From contig CALEJF010000007.1 in the NCBI GenBank assembly GCA_937898625.1, positions 1 to 36,049 on the forward strand: 36,049 nt of DNA. Reading direction: 5' to 3'. Positions within the stretch are counted from its first letter, which is position 1, and each line of letters opens with the position of its first letter. Below, in pieces: positions 23,585 to 32,160 of the stretch. The notes beneath the pieces were generated by a model that saw only the letters and a program-made list of their open reading frames with translations, was not told where the DNA came from and did no database searches. A program made the position numbers and the translations under genes. Source of the stretch: an uncultured Clostridia bacterium (GTDB lineage: Bacteria; Bacillota; Clostridia; Oscillospirales; Acutalibacteraceae).

Positions 23585-25120
23585 ATGAAAAAAATCAGCA
23601 AATTCCTTTCTATAATTATGGCATTGGTTATGGTGTTTTCTATATTCCCAATGGCAAACATCACAGCAAGTGCAGCCACATTTTCAGGCAAATGTGGTGA
23701 TAATCTCACTTGGACTTTTAACGATTCTACAGGCACTCTCACCATTTCTGGCACAGGTGCGATGTATGATTATGATTACGATAATCGCCCGTGGGAAAGT
23801 TATGAAGATAACATCAAGAATGTAGTTATAAATAATGGTGTAACAACAATTGGTGATTATGCATTTTATGATTGCAACAGCCTTACAAGTGTAACAATCG
23901 GTAACAGTGTAACAACAATTGGTGATCGTGCATTTTATTATTGTTACAGCCTTACAAGTGTAACAATCCCAAACAGTGTAACAACAATTGGTGTTTTTGC
24001 ATTTTCTGATTGCGCCAGCCTTGAAAGTGTAACAATCGGTGACAGTGTAACAACAATTGGTAAATGCGCATTTGAATATTGCGAAAGTCTTACAAGTGTA
24101 ACAATCGGCGACAGTGTAACAACAATCGGTGAATACGCATTTTATAGTTGCACCAGCCTTACAAGTGTAACAATCCCTGACAGTGTAACAACAATTGGCG
24201 ATGCAGCTTTTGGTGAATGTTATAGCCTTGCAAGTGTAACAATCCCTGACAGCGTAACAACAATTGGTCATTATGCATTTGAATGGTGCAGCATCCTTAC
24301 AAGTGTAACAATCGGTGACAGTGTAACAACAATTGGTGATTATGCATTTAGGTGTTGCCAAAGCCTTACAAGTGTAACAATTCCAAACAGTGTAACAACA
24401 ATTGGTAATTATGCATTTGAAGCTTGCGTCAGCCTTGCAAGTGTAACAATTCCAAACAGTGTAACAACAATTGGTAAGGGTGCATTTTCTTTTTGCGACA
24501 GCCTTACAGATGTATATTATGGTGGTACAGAGGAACAATGGAATCAGATTTCAATTGGTTCATATAATGATGATTTAATAAATGCAAATATTCATTTTAA
24601 AGAATGTGTTCACAAGTTTGGCGATTGGATAACTATAACAAATACAACTTGCATAGAAGATGGCCTCGAAAAGAGAACTTGTTCCGAATGTGGCAAAGAG
24701 GAAACAAAAGTAATCCTTGCATTAGGTCATAAGTATAATACAGTTACAACAAACCCAACTTGTACAGAAAAAGGTTATACAACCCACACTTGTACAGAAT
24801 GTGGTTACAATTATGTTGATAATTATGTAAATGCAAAGGGTCATACATACACAGAAATTGTAACAAATCCAACTTGCACAAAGGATGGTTATACTACTTA
24901 TACATGTGAATGTGGTGATACTTATATGAAAAATATGATTCCTGCCATGGGACACGAGGATTTGGACGTGGATGCATACTGCGACCATTGTGACGAATTG
25001 CTCTGCAACCACGATTGTCACAAAGGTGGTATTACAGGCTTCTTCTGGAAAATCAGCAATTTCTTCAACAGACTTTTCCGTTCAAATAAATACTGTGAAT
25101 GTGGTGTAGCACATTATTAA
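23585..25120 (+). CDS. Secreted BspA-like leucine-rich repeat protein with Cys-rich and C-terminal motif region
   Basis: A signal peptide (residues 1-31, ending ITASAA) leads into a short adaptor (FSGKCGDNLTWTFNDSTGTL) common in such proteins. Ten 23-residue BspA/LRR_5 units follow at residues 84-313, of the form SVTTIGxxAFxxCxSLTSVTI. Residues about 330-455 contain repeated Cys/Gly-His units such as NPTCTEKGYTTHTC with CxxCG pairs, which look like small metal or disulfide modules. The last 38 residues start CNHDCHKGG, continue through an aromatic amphipathic stretch (GFFWKISNFFNRLF) and end CECGVAHY. Similar endings recur in large surface proteins of gut Clostridia as far as I recall, possibly a retention signal. 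No LPXTG motif is present. The protein likely acts at the surface in adhesion or host contact. Confidence 0.85.
   Translation: MKKISKFLSIIMALVMVFSIFPMANITASAATFSGKCGDNLTWTFNDSTGTLTISGTGAMYDYDYDNRPWESYEDNIKNVVINNGVTTIGDYAFYDCNSLTSVTIGNSVTTIGDRAFYYCYSLTSVTIPNSVTTIGVFAFSDCASLESVTIGDSVTTIGKCAFEYCESLTSVTIGDSVTTIGEYAFYSCTSLTSVTIPDSVTTIGDAAFGECYSLASVTIPDSVTTIGHYAFEWCSILTSVTIGDSVTTIGDYAFRCCQSLTSVTIPNSVTTIGNYAFEACVSLASVTIPNSVTTIGKGAFSFCDSLTDVYYGGTEEQWNQISIGSYNDDLINANIHFKECVHKFGDWITITNTTCIEDGLEKRTCSECGKEETKVILALGHKYNTVTTNPTCTEKGYTTHTCTECGYNYVDNYVNAKGHTYTEIVTNPTCTKDGYTTYTCECGDTYMKNMIPAMGHEDLDVDAYCDHCDELLCNHDCHKGGITGFFWKISNFFNRLFRSNKYCECGVAHY
23834..24523 (+). repeat. Ten tandem 69-bp repeats encoding LRR units
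   Basis: Ten direct repeats of 69 bp encode the 23-residue BspA units. The segment GTGTAACAACAATTGGT recurs almost unchanged in each, while the DNA encoding the variable GDYAFYDCNS region differs. This near identity at DNA level favours slippage or recombination between units. The repeats also create a long open frame on the opposite strand, which is an artefact. Confidence 0.9.
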
Positions 25121-25135
25121 AAATTAACAATAGTA

Positions 25136-25166
25136 AGGGCGAGGCTAATTACCTCGCTCTATTTTT
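25136..25166 (+). terminator. Intrinsic terminator after the BspA-like gene
   Basis: AGGGCGAGG (25136-25144) pairs with CCTCGCTCT (25152-25160), with one G-T pair and a seven-base loop, followed by ATTTTT. Confidence 0.85.
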
Positions 25167-25180
25167 ATGCCTTTTTACAA

Positions 25181-25209
25181 GTATATTTTCCCTCTAATCA
25201 TCATATCTA
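25181..25209 (+). promoter_or_regulatory. Possible sigma-E-like promoter for spoIIID
   Basis: GTATATT (25181-25187), 14 bases, then CATATCTA (25202-25209). The -35-like element and spacing resemble the mother-cell sigma-E pattern, but only the CATA half of the -10 box matches. In Bacillus spoIIID is sigma-E dependent, which makes the candidate reasonable. The sequence match alone is weak. Confidence 0.25.
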
Positions 25210-25235
25210 TTTATGACAGAATAGGAGGGCTTGGT

Positions 25236-25487
25236 TTGAAAAGTTTAGTTGATGAAAGAGCATCTTTATTAGGTGAATATATTGTTGAGAATAATGCAAC
25301 TGTCCGTGCAACTGCAAAAGTATTTGGAATAAGCAAAAGTACAGTACATATGGATGTTTCAAAAAGGCTGTCAACAGTTAATCCGATTCTCTATAAAAAG
25401 GTAAGAAAAGTCCTTGATATTAACAAAGAAGAAAGACATATCCGTGGTGGTTTAGCAACCAAGGAAAAATATATGTCTAAAAAGTGA
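25236..25487 (+). CDS. spoIIID: Sporulation transcriptional regulator SpoIIID
   Basis: Small helix-turn-helix protein that switches mother-cell gene expression between the sigma-E and sigma-K stages. The 83 residues align along the whole family: GEYIVENNATVRATAKVFG, then the recognition helix GISKSTVHMDVSKRL, then the hallmark RHIRGGLATKEKY near the C-terminus. I start at TTG 25236, six bases after GGAGGG. Extending upstream to 25167 would add 23 unrelated hydrophobic residues and place the ribosome binding site inside the gene. It stands alone between a terminator and the ileS promoter. Confidence 0.93.
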   Translation: MKSLVDERASLLGEYIVENNATVRATAKVFGISKSTVHMDVSKRLSTVNPILYKKVRKVLDINKEERHIRGGLATKEKYMSKK

Positions 25488-25516
25488 TTTAATGCACATA
25501 ATTTTCCTTTTAGCAC

Positions 25517-25544
25517 TTGAAATTTAACTATATTCGTGTATAAT
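25517..25544 (+). promoter_or_regulatory. Promoter for ileS
   Basis: TTGAAA (25517-25522), a 16-base spacer, then a perfect TATAAT (25539-25544), 49 bases ahead of GTG 25594. The leader is too short to hold a T-box, and none is visible. Confidence 0.6.
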
Positions 25545-25593
25545 ACTATGTGTAAAAATATGTACATATATCACTTGAAAGGTGGACAATATA

Positions 25594-28500
25594 GTGGCAG
25601 ATGAAAAGAATCTCTTTGTTGAGCTCGAACACGAAGTGATGGAGCTTTGGGAAAAAGAGAAGTATTATGACAAGCTTGTTGAGAAAAATAAGGGTAAAAA
25701 AATGTTCCGTTTCCTTGACGGTCCTATTACTGCAAACAACCCAATGGGTATTCACCATGCTTGGGGTAGAAGTACTAAAGATACTTTTATCCGTTACAAG
25801 GCTATGCGTGGCTACGATTGCCGTCGTCAGAATGGATTTGACTCACAGGGCCTTTGGGTTGAGGTTGAAGTTGAAAAACAACTTGGTTTTAAAACAAAGA
25901 AAGATATTGAAAATTATGGTATGGACAAGTTTACACGCCAGTGTGTTGACCGTGTAAAACATTATTCAGGCATTATTACCGAGCAGTCAAAAAGACTTGG
26001 TATGTGGATGGATTGGGATAATTCATACTACACAAATACAGACCTTAACATTCAGGGTATTTGGCATTTCTTAAAGGAATGTGATAATCACGGTTGGATT
26101 CAGCGTGAATATAAGCCAATGCCTTGGTGTCCTCGTTGTGGTACATCTCTTTCTGAACATGAAATGACAGGTTCTTATAAGATGATGACACATAATTCAG
26201 TTTTCTTCAAACTTCCTATTCAAGAATTAAATTCAAAAATTCTTGTTTGGACAACTACTCCTTGGACATTGTCTTCAAATGTGGCACTTGCAGTTAATCC
26301 AGAAATTGATTATGTTGAAGTTAAAATCAAGAGTGACGAGCAAACATTAATCCTTGCAAAAAATGCAATTAAATACCTTGGTGACGATAAAGTTGAAGTT
26401 ATCCGTGCACTTAAAGGCGAAGAGCTTGTTGGTCTTCATTACGAAACTTGCTTTGCTGATTTAGAAGCACAGCAAGGATTTGAGCATAAAATCGTTGCTT
26501 GGGAAGATGTTGCTGCTGACGAAGGTACAGGTGTTGTTCATATTGCTCCGGGTTGTGGTATTGAAGACTTTGAACTTGGCGAAAGACTTGGTCTTCCAAA
26601 GGTTATGCCTATCGATGATATGGGTATCTATCTTGAGGGCTTCGGCTTTATGACAGGTAAGGATAGTCATACTATCGCTGATGAAGTTTTCGCAAAACTT
26701 GACGAGCAGAACAAACTTTATAAAGTTGAACCACACGAACATAGTTATCCGGTATGTTGGAGATGTAAGAGTGAGGTTGTTTTCCGTCTTGTTCCTGCTT
26801 GGTATATCAGAACAAGTGAAATCAAACCTAAACTTATTGAATGTGCAAATTCAGTTACTTGGGAACCTGCTTCAAATGGTAAGAGAATGAATGACTGGCT
26901 TAACAATATGGGTGACTGGAACATTTCTCGTAAGCGTTACTATGGTATGCCACTTCCGTTCTATCCTTGTGATTGTGGTCATGTAACTGTTGTTGGTTCA
27001 AAGGCAGAACTTCGTGAAAAGGCAGTTGACCCGGCTCAAGTTGATGCTCTCCCTGAACTTCACAGACCTTGGGTTGATGATGTTAAAATCAAATGTGAGC
27101 ACTGTGGTAAAGAGGTTTCTCGTGTTCCTGAAATTGGTGATGTATGGCTTGATGCCGGTATCGTTCCATTCTCAACACTTGGTTACTTCACAGACCGTGA
27201 AGCATGGGAAAAGAACTTCCCTGCAGAATGGGTTACAGAAATGCATGAGCAGGTTAGACTCTGGTTCTATTCAATGCTCTTTATGAGTACTGTTCTTGTT
27301 GGTAAAGCTCCTTATGAAAAAGTTGTAACAAATGGTATGGTTGTTGCTGAAGATGGTTCTAAATTCTCAAAAACAGGCTTTATGATTAAGTTTGACGAGG
27401 CTGCAGAGAAAATCGGTGCAGACACAGTTCGTTATCTCTATGCAAGTGCACCAAGTAACAACGATGTTCGTTTTGGTTACAACCTTGGTGACGAAGCAAG
27501 AAGAAAGATGCTTGGTTTCTGGAACATCTATACATTCTTTGATACCTATGCTCAGCTTGATAAACCAAACTTTGCTGATTATAAAGTAGATTTTTCTAAA
27601 TTAACTCCAATTGATAGATGGCTTGTTGTCAGAACAAACGAGTATATTAAGAAGGCAACTGCAGCTATGGATGATTATAAATCTGCTGCACTTATCAAAG
27701 ATTTTGAGTTATTTGTTGATGATATTTCTAACTGGTATATCAGAACAAATCGTCGTCGTTTCTGGAAAACAGAGGACCAGCAAGATAAGATGATTGCATA
27801 TTGGACACTCTTTAACGCTCTTAAAGTTTGTGTTCAGACAACTGCTCCAATTATGCCATTTATGACAGAATATATCTGGCAGAACCTTATTAAGAAATGT
27901 GATTCAACAGTTGCAGAATCAGTACATCTCAGCGACTGGCCATCAGCTATCGAAGGTGTTGAAGATGATGGTGTTATCGAACAGACTGCTCTTGTTCGTG
28001 AAGTAATTGCTACTGCTATGAGACTTCGTAATGAACAGCAGATTAAAGTTCGTCAGCCACTTTCAAAAATCTTCATTTGCTGTGATGCTGATAAAGCAAA
28101 TAAAATTAAAACATTTGAGAAGAATATTCTTGATGAACTTAACATCAAAGCGGTTGAATATATTGATGATATCAATGTTCTTGAAGACCAGTTCCTTGTA
28201 GTTAACTTTAAGGTTGCTGGTGCAGTGCTTAAGCAGAATGTTAATAAGATGAAGCAAACTCTTGAAGGACTTTCAGCAGATGAAATGAAAGCCCTTACAA
28301 CAGCAGTTGTTGCCGGTGGCGAGGTTGCAGTTCCTGGTTGGGACGAAAAATTTGACGCATCAATTTTTGCTGTTCAGTCAAAGACAAAAGCAGGTGTTGT
28401 TTCAGCAGAATTTGCTGAAAACAGTGTTGTTGCTCTTGATATTGTTCTTACTGATGAACTTCTTAAAGAAGGTGTTGTTCGTGATATTATCCGTCAGTGC

Positions 28501-28728
28501 CAGGTTGCTCGTAAAGATGCAGGTTATCAGGTTGAACAAAGAATCAATGTTGCAATTACAGTTGATGACGAGTTTATCGTAAATGCACTTAATGAAAAAA
28601 CATCTTATATTGCAGGTGAACTTCTTGCAAACTCTGTTCTTATCAACGAGGATATGACAGCGGATTACACAAGCGAGTTCAATGTAAATGATAAGAAGAT
28701 TTCTGTATCGGTTGTTAAAGGAGAATAA
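25594..28728 (+). CDS. ileS: Isoleucyl-tRNA synthetase, divergent type (class I tRNA ligase)
   Basis: Class I synthetase of 1044 residues. The HIGH-equivalent reads GIHHAWGR at about residues 52-59, the style of the second (eukaryote-like) IleS group rather than HIGH or HYGH. The KMSKS-equivalent is KFSKT (590-594), with two substitutions. A zinc-type motif WCPRCGTSLSEHE is near residue 181, and a second pair CDCG/CEHCG is near 460-510. The editing region (WTTTPWTLSSNVALAVNP) and anticodon domain (ISNWYIRTNRRRFW) support IleS over ValS or LeuS. I chose GTG 25594, eight bases after AAGGTGG. The last 200 residues resemble the C-terminal DUF5915-like extension of long IleS forms. Confidence 0.82.
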   Translation: MADEKNLFVELEHEVMELWEKEKYYDKLVEKNKGKKMFRFLDGPITANNPMGIHHAWGRSTKDTFIRYKAMRGYDCRRQNGFDSQGLWVEVEVEKQLGFKTKKDIENYGMDKFTRQCVDRVKHYSGIITEQSKRLGMWMDWDNSYYTNTDLNIQGIWHFLKECDNHGWIQREYKPMPWCPRCGTSLSEHEMTGSYKMMTHNSVFFKLPIQELNSKILVWTTTPWTLSSNVALAVNPEIDYVEVKIKSDEQTLILAKNAIKYLGDDKVEVIRALKGEELVGLHYETCFADLEAQQGFEHKIVAWEDVAADEGTGVVHIAPGCGIEDFELGERLGLPKVMPIDDMGIYLEGFGFMTGKDSHTIADEVFAKLDEQNKLYKVEPHEHSYPVCWRCKSEVVFRLVPAWYIRTSEIKPKLIECANSVTWEPASNGKRMNDWLNNMGDWNISRKRYYGMPLPFYPCDCGHVTVVGSKAELREKAVDPAQVDALPELHRPWVDDVKIKCEHCGKEVSRVPEIGDVWLDAGIVPFSTLGYFTDREAWEKNFPAEWVTEMHEQVRLWFYSMLFMSTVLVGKAPYEKVVTNGMVVAEDGSKFSKTGFMIKFDEAAEKIGADTVRYLYASAPSNNDVRFGYNLGDEARRKMLGFWNIYTFFDTYAQLDKPNFADYKVDFSKLTPIDRWLVVRTNEYIKKATAAMDDYKSAALIKDFELFVDDISNWYIRTNRRRFWKTEDQQDKMIAYWTLFNALKVCVQTTAPIMPFMTEYIWQNLIKKCDSTVAESVHLSDWPSAIEGVEDDGVIEQTALVREVIATAMRLRNEQQIKVRQPLSKIFICCDADKANKIKTFEKNILDELNIKAVEYIDDINVLEDQFLVVNFKVAGAVLKQNVNKMKQTLEGLSADEMKALTTAVVAGGEVAVPGWDEKFDASIFAVQSKTKAGVVSAEFAENSVVALDIVLTDELLKEGVVRDIIRQCQVARKDAGYQVEQRINVAITVDDEFIVNALNEKTSYIAGELLANSVLINEDMTADYTSEFNVNDKKISVSVVKGE

Positions 28729-28731
28729 AAG

Positions 28732-28944
28732 ATGTTTCAAGTTACAAAAGATATGAATATCGGCGAAATTCTTGATAATGCAAGAGAAACTGTTCCATTC
28801 TTTTTAAGCCTTGGAATGCATTGTCTTGGCTGCCCGTCAGCAAGAGGCGAAACTGTTGAACAGGCTTGTATGGTTCACGGCGTTGACCCTGACGAGTTTG
28901 TTGCAGGTATCAATGATTTTCTTAAAGAAAACGCAAAAAAATAA
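28732..28944 (+). CDS. DUF1858 small redox-disulfide protein
   Basis: A 70-residue protein with the DUF1858 pattern. An N-terminal helix (MNIGEILDNARETVPFFLSLG) leads to the motif MHCLGCPSARGETVEQAC, with a CxxC pair and a third cysteine, then VDPDEFVAGINDFL. This family is described as a redox-disulfide domain associated with hybrid cluster proteins. It starts three bases after the ileS stop with AAAGGAGA, so it is co-transcribed. Any functional tie to IleS is not established. Confidence 0.87.
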   Translation: MFQVTKDMNIGEILDNARETVPFFLSLGMHCLGCPSARGETVEQACMVHGVDPDEFVAGINDFLKENAKK

Positions 28945-28952
28945 TTAAATTG

Positions 28953-28980
28953 TCCCCCTATGTTCAGTAGGGGGATTTTG
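28953..28980 (+). terminator. Intrinsic terminator after the DUF1858 gene
   Basis: TCCCCCTA (28953-28960) pairs with TAGGGGGA (28968-28975) around a seven-base loop, followed by TTTTG. The ribosome binding site of trmK follows within 15 bases, so some read-through or a promoter inside this region is needed for trmK. Confidence 0.8.
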
Positions 28981-28999
28981 TTCAAAAGAGGTGAATCCA

Positions 29000-29668
29000 A
29001 TGAAACTTGATAGTCGTCTTATGGCAATTGCTGATTTGGTGCGAAAAGGTAAGGTCTTTGCTGATATCGGTACGGACCATGCCTATCTTCCTGTTTATCT
29101 TGTTGAAAAGGAAATCATAAACAAAGCTATTGCAGCGGATTTAAGAGTTGGACCACTTGAAAATGCCAGAGAAGCAGTTGTTTCACACGGATTTACCGAC
29201 CAAATAGAACTTCGTTTGTCCGATGGGCTTGATAATTTCAAAGAAAACGAAGTAGAAGAAATTGTTGTTGCAGGTATGGGCGGACTTTTGATTTCACAAT
29301 TCATTGACCGTACACAATGGCTAAAAAACGAAGAAATTCATCTTATTCTTCAGCCTATGACTCATGTTGAAGAATTACGAAAAACACTTTTTGATAACGG
29401 TTTTATAATAGATAAAGAAGTAGTTGCAGAGGATGACGATAAGTTATACATAATTTTGAGTGTATATTATTATAATGATGCAACTTCTTATACAGACCTC
29501 GATTTGATTGTTGGTAAATTACCATACAACGATGATGATTTATCTAAAATGTTTCTTGCAAAAATATATAATAAATATAATAAAAAGCTTGTGGCACTGA
29601 AAAAAGCGAAAAAAGAATGCACAGAACTTGAAAAAATGGTAGGGGAGTTAAAACTATGCCAACAGTAA
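29000..29668 (+). CDS. trmK: tRNA (adenine(22)-N1)-methyltransferase TrmK
   Basis: SAM-dependent enzyme making m1A22 in tRNA, found mostly in Gram-positive bacteria. The N-terminus LDSRLMAIADLVRKG is characteristic. Motif I is FADIGTDHAYLP at about 20-31, AADLRVGPLENAREAV follows, and VVAGMGGLLI is the catalytic-loop region. A coiled C-terminal helix rich in Lys and Glu closes the protein. ATG 29000 is preferred to GTG 28991, since the latter lies in the AGAGGTG site. It overlaps nif3 by 13 bases, as in the Bacillus yqfN-yqfO pair. Confidence 0.93.
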   Translation: MKLDSRLMAIADLVRKGKVFADIGTDHAYLPVYLVEKEIINKAIAADLRVGPLENAREAVVSHGFTDQIELRLSDGLDNFKENEVEEIVVAGMGGLLISQFIDRTQWLKNEEIHLILQPMTHVEELRKTLFDNGFIIDKEVVAEDDDKLYIILSVYYYNDATSYTDLDLIVGKLPYNDDDLSKMFLAKIYNKYNKKLVALKKAKKECTELEKMVGELKLCQQ

Positions 29669-30399
29669 AAGAAATATATAACTTGATTGATAGTTTCGCA
29701 CCATTTGATAGTCAGGAAGAATGGGATAATTCGGGTTTACTTGTCGGTAATGAGAATAAAGATGTAAACAAAATCTTATTTGCCCTTGATATTACATCAG
29801 ATGTTATTAGTCAGGCAATTGAATGTAATGCAGATTTAATAGTTACTCATCATCCTATTATTTTCAAGCCTGTATCCAATGTTTTAAGTGATGGTTTGAT
29901 TTATAAACTTATTGAAAATGGATTAAGTATAATTTCAGCGCACACAAATTATGATAAAGCATTTGGCGGTGTTAATGATATACTCTGCAACACCATTGGG
30001 TTGAACAGTTATATAAAAATTGATGGTACATGTCTGAATATTGGTAAATACGATGGACCAATCTCATCAAAAGAGTTTTTAAGTTGCGTTAAAAACTCCC
30101 TTGGTGGTACTGTAAGACATAATAACATTAATAAAAATATTGCAAATATTGCTGTTTGCAGTGGTTCGGGTAGCGATTATCTTGATATGGCAATTGAGTT
30201 TAATTGTGATGCCCTACTTACAGGGGATGCCTCACACCACGCATTTCTTGATGCTAATGAGATGGGCATATTGTTGGTTGCAGCAGGTCATTTTGAAACT
30301 GAAGTGATAGCAATTTTACCACTTTTAGAAAAAGTAAAAAAAGAGTTTAATGTAGACTGTGTTTTAGCAAATCAAAATACACCTATAATTACTATTTAA
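29656..30399 (+). CDS. Nif3-like dinuclear metal-centre protein (YqfO)
   Basis: Widely conserved hexameric family with a two-metal site and no firmly assigned reaction. Key parts are WDNSGLLVG, the metal histidines in THHPIIF (His65, His66), SAHTNYDKAFGGVND, TGDASHHAFLDA and the C-terminal GHFETE. At 247 residues it is the short form without the PII-like insert found in B. subtilis YqfO (about 370 residues). AGGGGAG lies ahead of ATG 29656. It is co-transcribed with trmK and followed by rqcH. Confidence 0.92.
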   Translation: MPTVKEIYNLIDSFAPFDSQEEWDNSGLLVGNENKDVNKILFALDITSDVISQAIECNADLIVTHHPIIFKPVSNVLSDGLIYKLIENGLSIISAHTNYDKAFGGVNDILCNTIGLNSYIKIDGTCLNIGKYDGPISSKEFLSCVKNSLGGTVRHNNINKNIANIAVCSGSGSDYLDMAIEFNCDALLTGDASHHAFLDANEMGILLVAAGHFETEVIAILPLLEKVKKEFNVDCVLANQNTPIITI

Positions 30400-30408
30400 G
30401 AGGATTTT

Positions 30409-32160
30409 ATGGCACTTGACGGAATTACATTAGGACTTATAAAAAACGAACTTAGAACTTATATTTTAGGTTCTAAAATTGAAAAAATACACCAACCCTC
30501 GCGAAATGAGTTGGTGTTCATTTTGCGTACCCGAAATGGTGGATATAGATTATATTTATCATGTGATGGTCAAAGTCCTCGTGTGCACTTAACAAGATAT
30601 AATCTTGAAAATCCAAAAGTACCTCCAATGATTTGTATGCTCTTACGCAAACGACTTTGTGGTGCAACTCTTTCTGATATTAAGCAGATTAAAAATGATA
30701 GAATTCTTGTTTTTGAATTTGATGGTACAACAGAGATTGGCGATAAAACAAAGTATTATGTAATATGCGAAATTATGGGGCAACGCAGTAACATTATTCT
30801 ATGTGATAATGATTATATAATTATAGATGCACTCAAAAGGGTAGATGAGGAAAAATCTTCAGTCCGTGAAATTTTACCAGGTCTTAAATACCAGTTACCA
30901 CCATTACAGGAAAAATGTGATATTTTAAATGATGATATTCTTTCCATTATAGATAAAATTTTTTCACACCCAGAGAAAGTGCTTTCAAAAGCTGTTTTAG
31001 AAAGTGTTGAGGGATTCTCACCGATAGTAGGCAGAGAGATTGCATATAGAACTGTTTTTGGAGATAAACAAGTTTTCTTACTTTCTGACATTGAAAAGGA
31101 AAGATTAGAAAACGAAATAAATATAGTTAAAACTGAAATTAGCGAGAATAAGTTTTATCTTTTAGAAGCTGTTGATAAATCTCCATTTGATTTTTCATTC
31201 TCAAATGTTCGTCAATATGGTAATTCTTTAAATAAAAAAGAATACGATTCAATTTCAGAGTTGCTTGACGATTTTTATTTTGAAAAAGATAAAATTAACA
31301 GAACAAAACGAAAAGCAGCTGACTTATTTAGAGTTCTCAATAGTGCAGTGGAACGAACATCAAGAAAAATAAATAATAGAAGATTAGAACTTGAGAAGAG
31401 TGAAAATCGAGAGGAAATTCGCATTTATGCAGAACTCATTACTGCAAACCAATATCGTTTAACTGAAAAGTCATCTCTTTACAAATTGGAAAACTATTAT
31501 GACAATAACAATATTATTGAAATTCCTGCAAATCCTGCATTAAGTCCTTTACAGAATGCTCAAAAGTATTTTAAAGAGTACAAAAAAGCGGTCAATGCTG
31601 AAAGAATGCTTCATAAGCTTATCGAAGATGGTGAACAGGAACTTATTTATCTTGATACTGTGCTTGATAACTTGTCCCGTGCTGAAACTGAGCGAGAAAT
31701 TTCAGAAATACGAGATGAATTAGAGCAGGGAGGATATGTTAAGAGTAAAAAGGGTAATAAAAATAAAAAGGAAAAACCTTTGCCTCCAATGGAATTTCTT
31801 TCAAGTGATGGTTTTAAAATATTAGTTGGTAGAAATAATGTGCAGAATGATTCTCTAACTTTGAAAACTGCTATGAACTATGATATGTGGTTTCATGTGC
31901 AAAAGCATGCAGGTTCACACACGATTATTGTTGCAGACAGAAAAGAAATTACTGATACTGCAATCTATGAGGCTGCATGTATTGCTGCATACCATAGTAA
32001 AGCAAAGAATTCTTCGTCTGTTCCGGTTGATTACACATTGATAAAAAATGTTAAAAAGCCAACTGGAGCAAAGCCAGGTAAGGTAATTTACAACACATAT
32101 AATACAATTTATGTTACACCGTCCAAAGAGTTAATAGAAAAGTTAATTAAAGAAAAATAA
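30409..32160 (+). CDS. rqcH: Rqc2 homologue RqcH (NFACT family)
   Basis: Binds stalled 50S-peptidyl-tRNA complexes and directs addition of C-terminal alanine tails, marking the nascent chain for ClpXP. The NFACT-N domain opens MALDGITLGLIKNEL and runs to about residue 200, with PPMICMLLRKRLCGA. A coiled-coil middle lies at about 280-440. The NFACT-R domain at about 455-565 has DGFKILVGRNNVQND, NYDMWFHVQKHAGSHTII and KKPTGAKPGKVIY. The length of 583 is normal. It starts nine bases after nif3, and clpP/clpX of the same pathway are also in the window. It was once annotated as fibronectin-binding FbpA. Confidence 0.93.
   Translation: MALDGITLGLIKNELRTYILGSKIEKIHQPSRNELVFILRTRNGGYRLYLSCDGQSPRVHLTRYNLENPKVPPMICMLLRKRLCGATLSDIKQIKNDRILVFEFDGTTEIGDKTKYYVICEIMGQRSNIILCDNDYIIIDALKRVDEEKSSVREILPGLKYQLPPLQEKCDILNDDILSIIDKIFSHPEKVLSKAVLESVEGFSPIVGREIAYRTVFGDKQVFLLSDIEKERLENEINIVKTEISENKFYLLEAVDKSPFDFSFSNVRQYGNSLNKKEYDSISELLDDFYFEKDKINRTKRKAADLFRVLNSAVERTSRKINNRRLELEKSENREEIRIYAELITANQYRLTEKSSLYKLENYYDNNNIIEIPANPALSPLQNAQKYFKEYKKAVNAERMLHKLIEDGEQELIYLDTVLDNLSRAETEREISEIRDELEQGGYVKSKKGNKNKKEKPLPPMEFLSSDGFKILVGRNNVQNDSLTLKTAMNYDMWFHVQKHAGSHTIIVADRKEITDTAIYEAACIAAYHSKAKNSSSVPVDYTLIKNVKKPTGAKPGKVIYNTYNTIYVTPSKELIEKLIKEK

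Noticed and set aside
23834..24523. Regularly spaced repeats resembling a CRISPR array
   Set aside because: The 69-bp periodicity equals a 23-residue BspA repeat, the frame is open throughout, and no cas genes are nearby.
23684..24538. Long open frame of 284 codons on the minus strand
   Set aside because: It is the mirror of the tandem LRR repeats, has a low-complexity Cys/Thr/Tyr repeat translation and no ribosome binding site. The plus-strand gene has a signal peptide and known repeats.
25488..25593. T-box leader ahead of ileS
   Set aside because: The region is about 100 bp with a promoter inside it, leaving too little leader for specifier and antiterminator structures.
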